From Pseudomonadota bacterium (GTDB lineage: Bacteria > Pseudomonadota > Alphaproteobacteria > Acetobacterales > Acetobacteraceae): DNA of 64,000 bases. The notes beneath the pieces were generated by a model. That model had not been told where the DNA came from. It saw nothing but the letters and a program-made list of their open reading frames with translations, and did no database searches. Positions 46,876-53,797 of the stretch are shown one piece after another. How positions within the stretch are numbered: position 1 is the first letter of the stretch; every line of letters starts with the position of its first letter. The stretch lies in contig JAKBCH010000003.1 of NCBI GenBank assembly GCA_021808055.1, forward strand, positions 1-64,000, in the 5' to 3' direction. The position numbers and the translations under genes were made by a program.

Positions 46876-47465
46876 GGCAGACGCCCCCCTGTGATCATCG
46901 GCGGCAGCACTTTGGGCACCAGCGCCACCAGCAGCAAATGTATGAGAATAAAAAGGCAGATCCCCATCATTGCGAAAAAATGCACGTAGCGGGCGATGAA
47001 ATAGCCGCCAAACAGGTTGCACAGAAACCATAGCTGCACAGGCTTCCAGATAGAAAGCCCGGAGAGCACAGCGGTAATTCCCGCCAGCAGCACCCCAACG
47101 TAAAGCAGCTTCTGCACGGCATTATAAACGCCATTTTCATGCTTCAGGTGCAACCGCAGCGCACCGGTGAAATCGCTCCAGACCTCGCGTGGGCGGATGG
47201 GAAAGAGCTTCTTGTAGTGGCCGCTGGCGAAACCCCAGATGAGATAGACCAGCCCGTTTAACACCAGCAACCACATGGCCGCCAGGTGCCAGGCGATCGC
47301 CGCCCCCAGCCATTGGCCGATTGTGATGGTGGTGGGAAAGGTGAAACCAAATAGCGGCGAAGCATTATAAATCTGCCAGCCGCTGCCAATCATCACCACC
47401 ATGGCGATAACATTGAGCCAATGCGTCAACCGCAAGGGCCATGGGTGGATCACACGCCTGCTCAT
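46872..47465 (-). CDS. Cytochrome b561-type membrane protein (haem-b partner)
   Basis: This is a 197-residue integral membrane cytochrome b with four predicted spans. Candidate haem ligands are His in LRLTHWLNVIAM, the His in IAWHLAAMWL, and two in the last part (ARYVHFFAMMG and LILIHLLL-like region). It belongs to the family that passes quinol electrons to periplasmic dehydrogenases or reductases. The stop overlaps the start of the molybdoenzyme (ATGA), so the pair forms a quinol-linked redox unit in the manner of MsrPQ, though this protein is closer to the b561/hydrogenase type than to MsrQ. Start ATG at 47465 with GGGGAG 8 bases ahead. Confidence 0.88.
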   Translation of the reverse strand: MSRRVIHPWPLRLTHWLNVIAMVVMIGSGWQIYNASPLFGFTFPTTITIGQWLGAAIAWHLAAMWLLVLNGLVYLIWGFASGHYKKLFPIRPREVWSDFTGALRLHLKHENGVYNAVQKLLYVGVLLAGITAVLSGLSIWKPVQLWFLCNLFGGYFIARYVHFFAMMGICLFILIHLLLVALVPKVLPPMITGGRLP

Positions 47466-47642
47466 AAGCCACACTCCCCTCTATGGCGAACGCCATCGCG
47501 AACATACACGTAACCTGGCGCACAGGGTGTGTTAATCGCAAGGCATCGATTCAATACCCAATCGGCATTGGCCCGCTGCCCACGGCTTGGGGCATATCCG
47601 GCTCGTCGGAACCATCCGGCTTTCAACACAGGAAACCATCAC

Positions 47643-47933
47643 ATGTCTCGTATTCTTACCATTACCGCTTGCGTTCTTTCCCTCGCCAGCGCCAGCGCCG
47701 CCTTCGCGCAAACAACCAACAGCATGAGCGCCGGCAGCATGGGCAATGGCTCGTCCATGAGTTCAAATTCCATGAGCAACGGTTCCGCCATGGGTTCAAA
47801 TTCCATGAGCAATGGCAATTCCATGGGCAATGGCTCCACCGCGAGCCACAGCAACATGAGCAGCGGCAATTCCATGGGCAACGGCTCTGCCATGAGCCCA
47901 GATTCCATGGGCCATTCCGGCACCGCGCAGTAA
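47643..47933 (+). CDS. Exported Met/Ser/Asn/Gly-rich repeat protein
   Basis: This is a 96-residue protein with a clear Sec signal (SRILTITACVLSLASASAAFA, residues 2-22). The mature part of about 73 residues is almost only Ser, Met, Asn, Gly and Ala, with 11 methionines, 2 histidines and no Cys, Lys or Arg. Motifs of the type NSMSNGS and NSMGNGS repeat. Near-identical DNA copies (47757-47782/47790-47815 and 47814-47837/47865-47888) show recent internal duplication. Disordered and periplasmic or secreted. Met-rich export proteins often bind copper(I), but nothing here proves that. It lies between the cytochrome b/molybdoenzyme pair (divergent) and a peroxiredoxin. Confidence 0.75.
   Translation: MSRILTITACVLSLASASAAFAQTTNSMSAGSMGNGSSMSSNSMSNGSAMGSNSMSNGNSMGNGSTASHSNMSSGNSMGNGSAMSPDSMGHSGTAQ
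47757..47888 (+). repeat. Internal direct repeats in the Met-rich gene
   Basis: Two 26-bp copies at 47757-47782 and 47790-47815 differ at two positions; two 24-bp copies at 47814-47837 and 47865-47888 also differ at two. The spacing keeps reading frame. They look like in-frame expansion of an Asn/Ser/Met-coding unit and could vary in copy number between strains. Confidence 0.7.
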
Positions 47934-48002
47934 TTGCCAGGGGGGCGCTGCGCTGCCTAAGCTCAGAGCACGTGGTGCCCCTGCCGCCTTTAGGAGGATA
48001 AA

Positions 48003-48647
48003 ATCAGCCAGCTGACGGAAAAACTTGCGGAACTGCGAACCAGCCGGCGCGAGAGCACCAGTTGGGATGAGGCTTATCTGCAAATTATCCACACCCTGGA
48101 GCATGATGGCTTTTACGAAGGCATTCTGGCCGAGGGCGAAGCCTTTCCGGATTTCATGCTGCCCAACGCTTCCGGGCGGCTGGTAACGCTGGATGAGCGG
48201 CTGGCCCATGGCCCCGTGGTGCTGGGCTTCTTTCGTGGCACCTGGTGCCCGTTCTGCAAGCTGATGCTGGAAGCGCTGGCGGGCAATATGCCACGAATCG
48301 AGGCCAAGGGAGCCACGCTTCTGGCCTTGACGCCCGAGACCGGCGCCCTGCCTGCTACCTTGCAGGCCCGGCATGGAAATCAATTCGAAGTGCTATGCGA
48401 TGTTGATTTCGGCGTCGGGCTGCAAGCCGGGGTGGTGTATAAAATTCCACCCCTCCACCGGGCCGGTCTGCTTGCGGCCAAGCTGGACATGAGCCTGCTG
48501 CACGGCAACGCCGCATGGTGCCTGCCAGTATCCGCCATTTTTATCATCCGGCCGGATGGCACCATCGGCCGGCGTTTCGTGGATGTGGATTTTACCAAAT
48601 GGCCGGAACCTGACGAGATCATCAACGCGCTGGAAGGCTTGCGCTGA
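48003..48647 (+). CDS. Peroxiredoxin-like (AhpC/TSA) protein, apparent ATC start
   Basis: This is a thioredoxin-fold peroxiredoxin-like protein, probably reducing peroxides with thiols. The catalytic motif is RGTWCPFCKL. The frame runs from a TAG at 47991-47993 without ATG, GTG or TTG until 48156, which would cut away a conserved N-terminal region (SQLTEKLAELRTS and GFYEGILAEGEAFPDF). At 48003 an ATC follows a perfect AGGAGG (47992-47997) with 5 bases between; starting there gives 214 residues and the usual family N-terminus. The LysR gene overlaps its stop (TGATG). Start at ATC is an inference. Confidence 0.82.
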   Translation: MSQLTEKLAELRTSRRESTSWDEAYLQIIHTLEHDGFYEGILAEGEAFPDFMLPNASGRLVTLDERLAHGPVVLGFFRGTWCPFCKLMLEALAGNMPRIEAKGATLLALTPETGALPATLQARHGNQFEVLCDVDFGVGLQAGVVYKIPPLHRAGLLAAKLDMSLLHGNAAWCLPVSAIFIIRPDGTIGRRFVDVDFTKWPEPDEIINALEGLR

Positions 48648-49516
48648 TGGAGCTGACCCAGGTCCGATATTTTCTTGCCCTTTGCCGCACGTTGAATTTT
48701 TCACGCGCGGCGGATGAGTGCAACGTCACCCAACCAGCCTTCTCCCGCGCCATCCAACGTCTTGAGGAAGAGCTTGGCGGCGCCTTGATCTTTCGTGAAC
48801 GAAACCTTACCCGCCTGACCGAGTTGGGGCGGGAAATGCAGCCGCATTTTGAAACCATGGTGGAAGCCGCCGAGGCCGCGCACGCCCTGGCCGCAGCCAG
48901 GCAGAAAAACGTGCCGCGTTCCTTAAGGATCGGTCTTGGGCCCGGCATTCCCGCAACCCCCATCACCGGCGCTGTGGCTGAAATTTTGCGCGTGCTACCC
49001 GGCACGGAAATTCATTTCACCGAGGCCCCGTCAGGCACATTGGTGGATAATATGCTGGCGGACGGGCTGGATTGCGCGCTGCTGCCCGACGAAGCCCCGT
49101 TGCCCGAGCGGCTGAACCGCTGGCCCATATTTACCGACATCGCCATTCTGGTCTGCCCGGAAACCCATCCCCTCGCCCGGCATAACCAATGCACCCTGGC
49201 GGATTTGGAAGGACAAACTTTGCTGCTGGGCGATGCCTGCGGCAATTTTGGGGAGCGGCTGGCGCAGATGGCGGAAACACCGTTGCGGACACAGCGGATG
49301 CGGGCGAGTGCGGCGCAGATGCAGGAGCTTGTGCGCGCCGGGCGGGGGCTGGCGCTGCTTTCCAGCCGGGCGAGCATTGCCCCGCCTTTGGCCGCGCGGG
49401 CCTTTGTGGAACCAATGCTGGAACGGCAGATCTTGCTCACCGCCGTGGCAGGGCGCCCCATGAACCAGGCCGCCGCCGGGTTCATGCGGCTCTGTAGGGC
49501 GCAATCCTTCGACTAA
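48647..49516 (+). CDS. LysR-family transcriptional regulator
   Basis: This 289-residue regulator has an N-terminal winged helix (residues 1-60: MELTQVRYFLALCRTLNFSR, then NVTQPAFSRAIQRLEEELGG) and a periplasmic-binding-protein-like effector domain. The latter includes VCPETHPLARHNQCTL and FGERLAQMAE. It overlaps the stop of the peroxiredoxin gene, so both are likely made together. That suggests an oxidative-stress or metabolite-linked role resembling OxyR. There are cysteines at about 128, 165 and 190, but they are not clearly in the OxyR spacing. Confidence 0.9.
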   Translation: MELTQVRYFLALCRTLNFSRAADECNVTQPAFSRAIQRLEEELGGALIFRERNLTRLTELGREMQPHFETMVEAAEAAHALAAARQKNVPRSLRIGLGPGIPATPITGAVAEILRVLPGTEIHFTEAPSGTLVDNMLADGLDCALLPDEAPLPERLNRWPIFTDIAILVCPETHPLARHNQCTLADLEGQTLLLGDACGNFGERLAQMAETPLRTQRMRASAAQMQELVRAGRGLALLSSRASIAPPLAARAFVEPMLERQILLTAVAGRPMNQAAAGFMRLCRAQSFD

Positions 49517-50991
49517 CCAGGAACGCGCAGTAAATCCGTGCCAATGAAGGTCGGTATCAGCAATAAAATGTGGCCGTGGTCCAGCACCGGCAGAACCGGG
49601 CCGGGCTTGAGGCTGACGAAATCCGGCGCGAAGCGGCTCCAGGTTGCGGTGATACTGCCGGGCATGGCGATGATCAGGATGTTTTTGCCCAGCAAGCTCG
49701 CTGGTGGGGTGGTGAAGGCAAACTGGTGAGGCTCATGCCCGAACACCGTCACCGGCGTGCTTATTCCGTCCCGCAGCAGGGCGTAGCCGATCTTGCCCGC
49801 GTCGAACCAACGTTGCGCGGCCACGGCGTCTATGTCCGGCGGCAGCGTCTCACCGACGCTTCTCCAGTCGATCGCCTGCAACATGGGGGATTTGCCGGGT
49901 TGGAAGGAATTGGCCAGCACAGGCGGCAGGCCAAACTGCACCAAGGCTACGATAAGCACAGCGGCAAAACTCAGCAAGCCACCGGAAATAGCCGCCGCAC
50001 TTCCGATGACTCTCTGTGAGCGACGAGTGGCCCAATCCCCCAGCAGCGGAAACAGCATTAAATATCCGGGGGCGGCCCAGTGAAACAGAATATGCGTGCG
50101 CGACCACAGCCCCACCACAGCGAAAAGCAGAACGGGAATAATGGCGGCCCAGGCCAGCAGCCAGGTGGCCCGTTTGGCAGGCCCCGCTACAAAGCCGCGC
50201 GCTAGCAGCCACACCATCGGTACCCAAAGCCAGGGCAGCACATAAAGCGCCTCGCCGCCCCAAACGGATAGCGGCATTAAAGGCCGCAGCCGCAGGCCGG
50301 TGGCACGCCCGCCCTGGTAATTGAAGCTCGCCCAATGGTGCTGGGCATTCCAGATAAGTACAGGCGAAAACAAGGCCAGCGCCAGCAAAACGCCAACCCA
50401 AGGCCAGGGGCGACGCAATTCCCGCCGCGACACCGGGTCCAGCAGCATACCCAGAGCCGACCCCACCAGCACCAGGGCGGCACTATATTTGGAAAGCATG
50501 GCCAGCCCCGCGAACAAACCCGCCGCCAGCCACCAAAACGACGCGGGTTTTTGCTCCGTCAGGCCAAGAGCGCGGATCAAAGCATATAAAAACGCCAGCA
50601 GTGCTGTGTTCAACGGCCCGTCGGGCAGCACCCAACTTCCAAACGCCAAGGAAAACACCGGCGCGATGGAAAACGCCACCACCGCCCAGAACCCCGCTTT
50701 CTGCCCAAATAACCGTCTGGTGATGAGATAGAGTAGCCAGGAGGAAATGCCCGAGAGAGCTACAAAGGGCAGCCTCACCACAATGGGCGCTGCCGAGCCG
50801 AACAGATGCCGCGAGGCCAGTTCCAGCCACCAGGAGGCGAGAGGGTGGTCGAAATAGGAGGCGGCAAAATGCCCCGTGGCCGCCACCATGTAGCTTTCGT
50901 CGATGCCAAGGCCAGACCCGCCCGCCAGCAGCAAGCGAAACCCAAGAGCGATCAGCACAACCAAAAGCGCGGCGTTCATGCGTGCCTGCAT
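49513..50991 (-). CDS. Membrane glycosyltransferase, GT39/ArnT-like
   Basis: This is a 492-residue polytopic protein that probably moves a sugar from a lipid-phosphate donor to an envelope acceptor in the periplasm. The first loop carries GLGIDESYMVAATGHF with the acidic pair typical of GT-C enzymes, and FDHPLASWWLELASRHLFG follows. A dozen or so hydrophobic spans come next, then a soluble C-terminal part. ATG at 50991 is chosen; the frame is open further upstream but would run into prfB. It is divergent from prfB and overlaps the LysR stop by 4 bases. The acceptor is unknown. Confidence 0.8.
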   Translation of the reverse strand: MQARMNAALLVVLIALGFRLLLAGGSGLGIDESYMVAATGHFAASYFDHPLASWWLELASRHLFGSAAPIVVRLPFVALSGISSWLLYLITRRLFGQKAGFWAVVAFSIAPVFSLAFGSWVLPDGPLNTALLAFLYALIRALGLTEQKPASFWWLAAGLFAGLAMLSKYSAALVLVGSALGMLLDPVSRRELRRPWPWVGVLLALALFSPVLIWNAQHHWASFNYQGGRATGLRLRPLMPLSVWGGEALYVLPWLWVPMVWLLARGFVAGPAKRATWLLAWAAIIPVLLFAVVGLWSRTHILFHWAAPGYLMLFPLLGDWATRRSQRVIGSAAAISGGLLSFAAVLIVALVQFGLPPVLANSFQPGKSPMLQAIDWRSVGETLPPDIDAVAAQRWFDAGKIGYALLRDGISTPVTVFGHEPHQFAFTTPPASLLGKNILIIAMPGSITATWSRFAPDFVSLKPGPVLPVLDHGHILLLIPTFIGTDLLRVPG

Positions 50992-51071
50992 CGCAACCCC
51001 GTCCTCACTTGGCAAGACGGCTTGGCAACGCGCCCCTACCAATTCCCACTGGCTCGGCGTATATCGCGCGA

Positions 51072-52203
51072 ATGTCCGCTGAATCAGACCAATTACATGA
51101 GCAGATCGGCCGTTCGGTCGCCCTGCTGAGGAGGCATCTTTGACTGGGATGCCGCTGTTCTCAAGCTCGCCGAGCTGAACCACCGGGCCGAAGACCCGAA
51201 TCTATGGAACGATGCCGAGGCCGCGCAGGCGGTGATGCGCGAGCGCAACCGGCTGGCCTCCATGGTGGATGGCGTGAACGCCATAGAGGCTGAAGCGAAG
51301 GATACGCTTGAGCTGATCGAGTTGGCCGAGGGCGAGGCTGACGAGGTGATGGTGAAAGACGGCATTGCCACGCTGGAACGCCTGGCCGAAACCGCCAAAG
51401 AGAAGGAAATCGAATCCCTCCTCTCGGGCGAGGCCGATAGCCGTGACGCCTTCGTGGAAATCAACGCTGGTGCCGGCGGCACCGAGGCGCAGGACTGGGC
51501 GCAGATGCTGGCGCGCATGTATCTGCGCTGGGCCGAGCGCAAGGGCTTCAAGACCGAGATCATGGAAGAATCCGAGGGCGAACAGGCCGGGATCAAATCC
51601 ATGACCATCCAGATTTTTGGCACCAACGCCTATGGCTGGCTGAAGACCGAGGCAGGCGTGCACCGGCTCGTCCGCATCTCGCCGTTTGACGCGAATGCCC
51701 GCCGCCAGACCAGCTTTGCCTCCGTCTGGGTGTATCCGGTGGTGGACGACACGATCGAGATCGAGATCAACCCCGCGGATTTGAAGGTGGATACGTTCCG
51801 TGCCTCCGGTGCCGGCGGCCAGCACGTGAACAAAACCGAATCCGCCATCCGTATCACCCATATCCCCACTGGCATCATCGTTGCCTGCCAGACGGACCGT
51901 TCCCAGCACCGCAACCGCGCCACCGCGATGAACATGCTGAAGGCACGGATGTATGAGCAGGAATTGCAAAAACGCGAGGCTGCATCCGCCGCGACAGAAG
52001 CCGCCAAAACCGATATCGGCTGGGGCCACCAGATCCGCTCTTACGTGCTGGCCCCGTATCAATTGGTGAAAGACCTGCGCAGCAACTACGAATCCGGCAA
52101 TCCGTCATCGGTGCTGGATGGCGCGCTGGACCCGTTCCTGGCGTCCTCGCTCGCGGCGCGCGTGGGTGCCACGCGCTCCGAAGCCTCAGCGATGGCGGAA
52201 TAA
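51072..52203 (+). CDS. prfB: Peptide chain release factor 2 with programmed +1 frameshift
   Basis: RF2 terminates at UGA and UAA. The gene is in two frames: codons 1-23 from ATG at 51072 (MSAESDQLHEQIG...) reach CTT at 51138-51140 and then in-frame TGA at 51141-51143. Skipping the T at 51141 and reading GAC continues into DWDAAVLKLAELNHRAEDP and on to 52203, giving 376 residues. The mature frame has the stop-recognition motif SPF (RISPFDANARRQTS) and the GGQ catalytic motif (GAGGQHVNKTESA). Low RF2 favours the shift, so RF2 regulates itself. It converges on the Hsp20 gene. Confidence 0.96.
51129..51144 (+). promoter_or_regulatory. prfB +1 frameshift signal
   Basis: AGGAGG-CAT-CTT-TGA-C: an internal Shine-Dalgarno-like AGGAGG three bases before the slippery CTT, followed by TGA and C. 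This is the canonical RF2 recoding arrangement (E. coli AGGGGG-TAT-CTT-TGA-C). Positions were checked: the ATG frame and the downstream frame join exactly here. Confidence 0.95.
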
Positions 52204-52225
52204 AAAGGGGCCTTTCGGCCCCTTT
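52204..52225. terminator. Bidirectional terminator between prfB and the Hsp20 gene
   Basis: AAAGGGGCC (52204-52212) and GGCCCCTTT (52217-52225) form a 9-bp stem with loop TTTC. It starts directly after the prfB stop and is followed by further T's on the plus strand and T's on the minus strand (from the upstream A's), so it can end transcription from both sides. Confidence 0.85.
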
Positions 52226-52230
52226 CCTTT

Positions 52231-52689
52231 TTATGCCGCGTGCGGAAGCTGCGGCGTGCTAAACGCCTGATTGGCAGCCTTAGGCGTGTTAATCTCAATC
52301 CGGCGCGGCTTCGCACTCTCCGGCACCACGCGGCGGATGCTCACATTCAGCAGGCCGTTCACCAGCTCGGCTCCCTCCACCACCATATGCTCGGCCAGCA
52401 CAAAACGGCGTTGAAAGGCACGGGCGGCAATGCCACGATGCAGAAACTCACCTTTCGCTTCCTCGGCCAGATTGCCGGAAACTAAGAGTGCGTTATCCTT
52501 TACCGTCAGTTCGATATTCTCTGGTGCAAACCCCGCAACCGCAAGGCTGACGCGGTAGGCATCCTCTCCTGTTTTCTCGATATTATACGGCGGATAATGC
52601 GTTGCCTCCTGCGGCAATGTATCCACAAGCCGGGCAAGCCGGTCGAACCCAACAGCAGTACGGAAAAGTGGCGCGAAATCGTAGTTCAT
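52231..52689 (-). CDS. Small heat-shock protein Hsp20 (IbpA-like)
   Basis: A 152-residue alpha-crystallin-type chaperone that holds unfolding proteins. The start MNYDFAPLFRTAVGFDRLAR is the IbpA-type N-terminus; the crystallin domain spans about residues 35-125 with YNIEKTGEDAYRVSLAVAGF, LLVSGNL, HRGIAARAFQRRFVL and GLLNVSIRRVVPE. The I-x-I-like anchor is near IEINTP. ATG at 52689 is used; a start 8 codons upstream in the leader is unlikely. Its upstream region holds an RpoH-like promoter and a structured leader. Confidence 0.93.
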   Translation of the reverse strand: MNYDFAPLFRTAVGFDRLARLVDTLPQEATHYPPYNIEKTGEDAYRVSLAVAGFAPENIELTVKDNALLVSGNLAEEAKGEFLHRGIAARAFQRRFVLAEHMVVEGAELVNGLLNVSIRRVVPESAKPRRIEINTPKAANQAFSTPQLPHAA

Positions 52690-52798
52690 GATTGTAACCC
52701 TCTTAAAAAGCAAGGCATTTCAAAGTTTTAAAATGCTCCCTCGGCTCCCTTCATGGCAAACCGGATGAGCGACTAACCCCTCATTGAGGCGATCAGAC
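52690..52798 (-). promoter_or_regulatory. Candidate ROSE-type RNA thermometer in the Hsp20 5' leader
   Basis: The leader of about 108 nt can fold into several hairpins, including CATTTTAAAACTTTGAAATG at 52735-52716. The last one (52715-52698, CCTTGCTTTTTAAGAGGG) can pair the Shine-Dalgarno region AAGAGGG with CCTTGCT. UUGCU opposite the Shine-Dalgarno is the hallmark of ROSE thermometers of alphaproteobacterial hsp20 genes, as known from Bradyrhizobium. Folding was judged by eye only. Confidence 0.55.
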
Positions 52799-52804
52799 GA
52801 GATT

Positions 52805-52833
52805 ATTATAGGAATTTTTCCACCGGCTTCAAG
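52805..52833 (-). promoter_or_regulatory. RpoH-like (heat-shock) promoter of the Hsp20 gene
   Basis: On the minus strand CTTGAA (52833-52828) and TATAAT (52810-52805) are separated by 17 bases. CTTG followed by 17 bases and CCTATAAT also fits the alphaproteobacterial RpoH pattern CTTG-N17-C-C-TAT. A transcript start near 52798 would give a leader of about 108 nt. It may be read by the housekeeping sigma as well. Confidence 0.6.
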
Positions 52834-52915
52834 AAAAAATGAACAACGTCACGGTTGAAGAAACCCGGCAGTCAAGCGTTTATAACGCCCGGCCCCGTAA
52901 CGAAAGAACCTGCCC

Positions 52916-53797
52916 TTGTTCAGCTTTTTTATCGCCATTCTCCCGGCTTTGCTTCTGTGGGAAATCGCCGCGATAAAAGTGAATGTTCGGCTGCCTAAGG
53001 CCACACGCAAGCGGCTTTTCAAGCTCGGTGCCCGCTTTGCCTTGTTAGCCCTGGTCATTGAGCTGTTGGAATCTCTGGTGCCGGAAACTGGACTTACGCC
53101 TGTGGCTCATGCCTGCGTGCGCGCGCTGTTGCTGGCCGCCGTGCCGGAGGGGCTGGTGAAATTCGCCGCTGTTAGCCGTTTTGGCAAACGCGAGCTGGAC
53201 GAGATCGGCCCCGGCATTGCCATTTTGGTTGCCGTGGGTTGCTCACTTGGCTTCGCGGTGTTTGAAAACAAGCTCTATGTGCTGGGCGGCGGCTTCATGG
53301 TGTGGGTTTTCCGGGCACTTTCAGCCGTGCCCATGCACGCGATTTTCGGCTTCACCATGGGTTCGTTCATGGCGCTGTCCTGGCAAAACCGCAACGACTC
53401 AGATAACCGGCTAATGTTGCTGGCGCTCGTCGTGCCGATCGCATTTCATTTCTCTTATGATTTTCTGATTTTCCTGCATGGCTACGCGCCAGCACTAATC
53501 TGGCCGCGAAAGCTTCTTCCCGTGCTTATGCTCGTGGAGGGGCTGTTCGCGCTCATCCTCACCAACCATGCCATGAACGGGCAGACCGCACTTTACGGCT
53601 TTCGCGTTCCGGTCGACCCCAAAGGCAACAGGGCATTGGGCTTCTCCACCGCTCTGCTGCTTCTTACAATCGCAATACTTGCTTTGAAGCTGAGCTTCCC
53701 CAACGTGCATGGCCTCATCATGTGCGCGGCATTGCCACTCGTCTTCACACTGGATCTCGGCCTTGTCGCTCTCGCGCGGTCACGCGGTTATGCCTAG
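52916..53797 (+). CDS. PrsW-family putative intramembrane protease
   Basis: This is a 293-residue polytopic membrane protein of the PrsW group, metal-dependent intramembrane proteases some of which cleave anti-sigma factors. Visible motifs are VPEGLVKF (in place of the usual EExxK), LGFAVFENKLY with the conserved FAxxEN, AVPMHAIFGFTMGS and AFHFSYDFLIF. About eight hydrophobic spans are present. The start appears to be TTG at 52916; an in-frame TAA lies eight codons upstream and there is no ATG. It converges on the cydC gene by 4 bases. Substrate unknown. Confidence 0.72.
   Translation: MFSFFIAILPALLLWEIAAIKVNVRLPKATRKRLFKLGARFALLALVIELLESLVPETGLTPVAHACVRALLLAAVPEGLVKFAAVSRFGKRELDEIGPGIAILVAVGCSLGFAVFENKLYVLGGGFMVWVFRALSAVPMHAIFGFTMGSFMALSWQNRNDSDNRLMLLALVVPIAFHFSYDFLIFLHGYAPALIWPRKLLPVLMLVEGLFALILTNHAMNGQTALYGFRVPVDPKGNRALGFSTALLLLTIAILALKLSFPNVHGLIMCAALPLVFTLDLGLVALARSRGYA

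Noticed and set aside
47757..47888. CRISPR-like spacing of repeats
   Set aside because: The repeats are within a coding frame, few in number, not separated by unique spacers, and translate to repeated peptide units.
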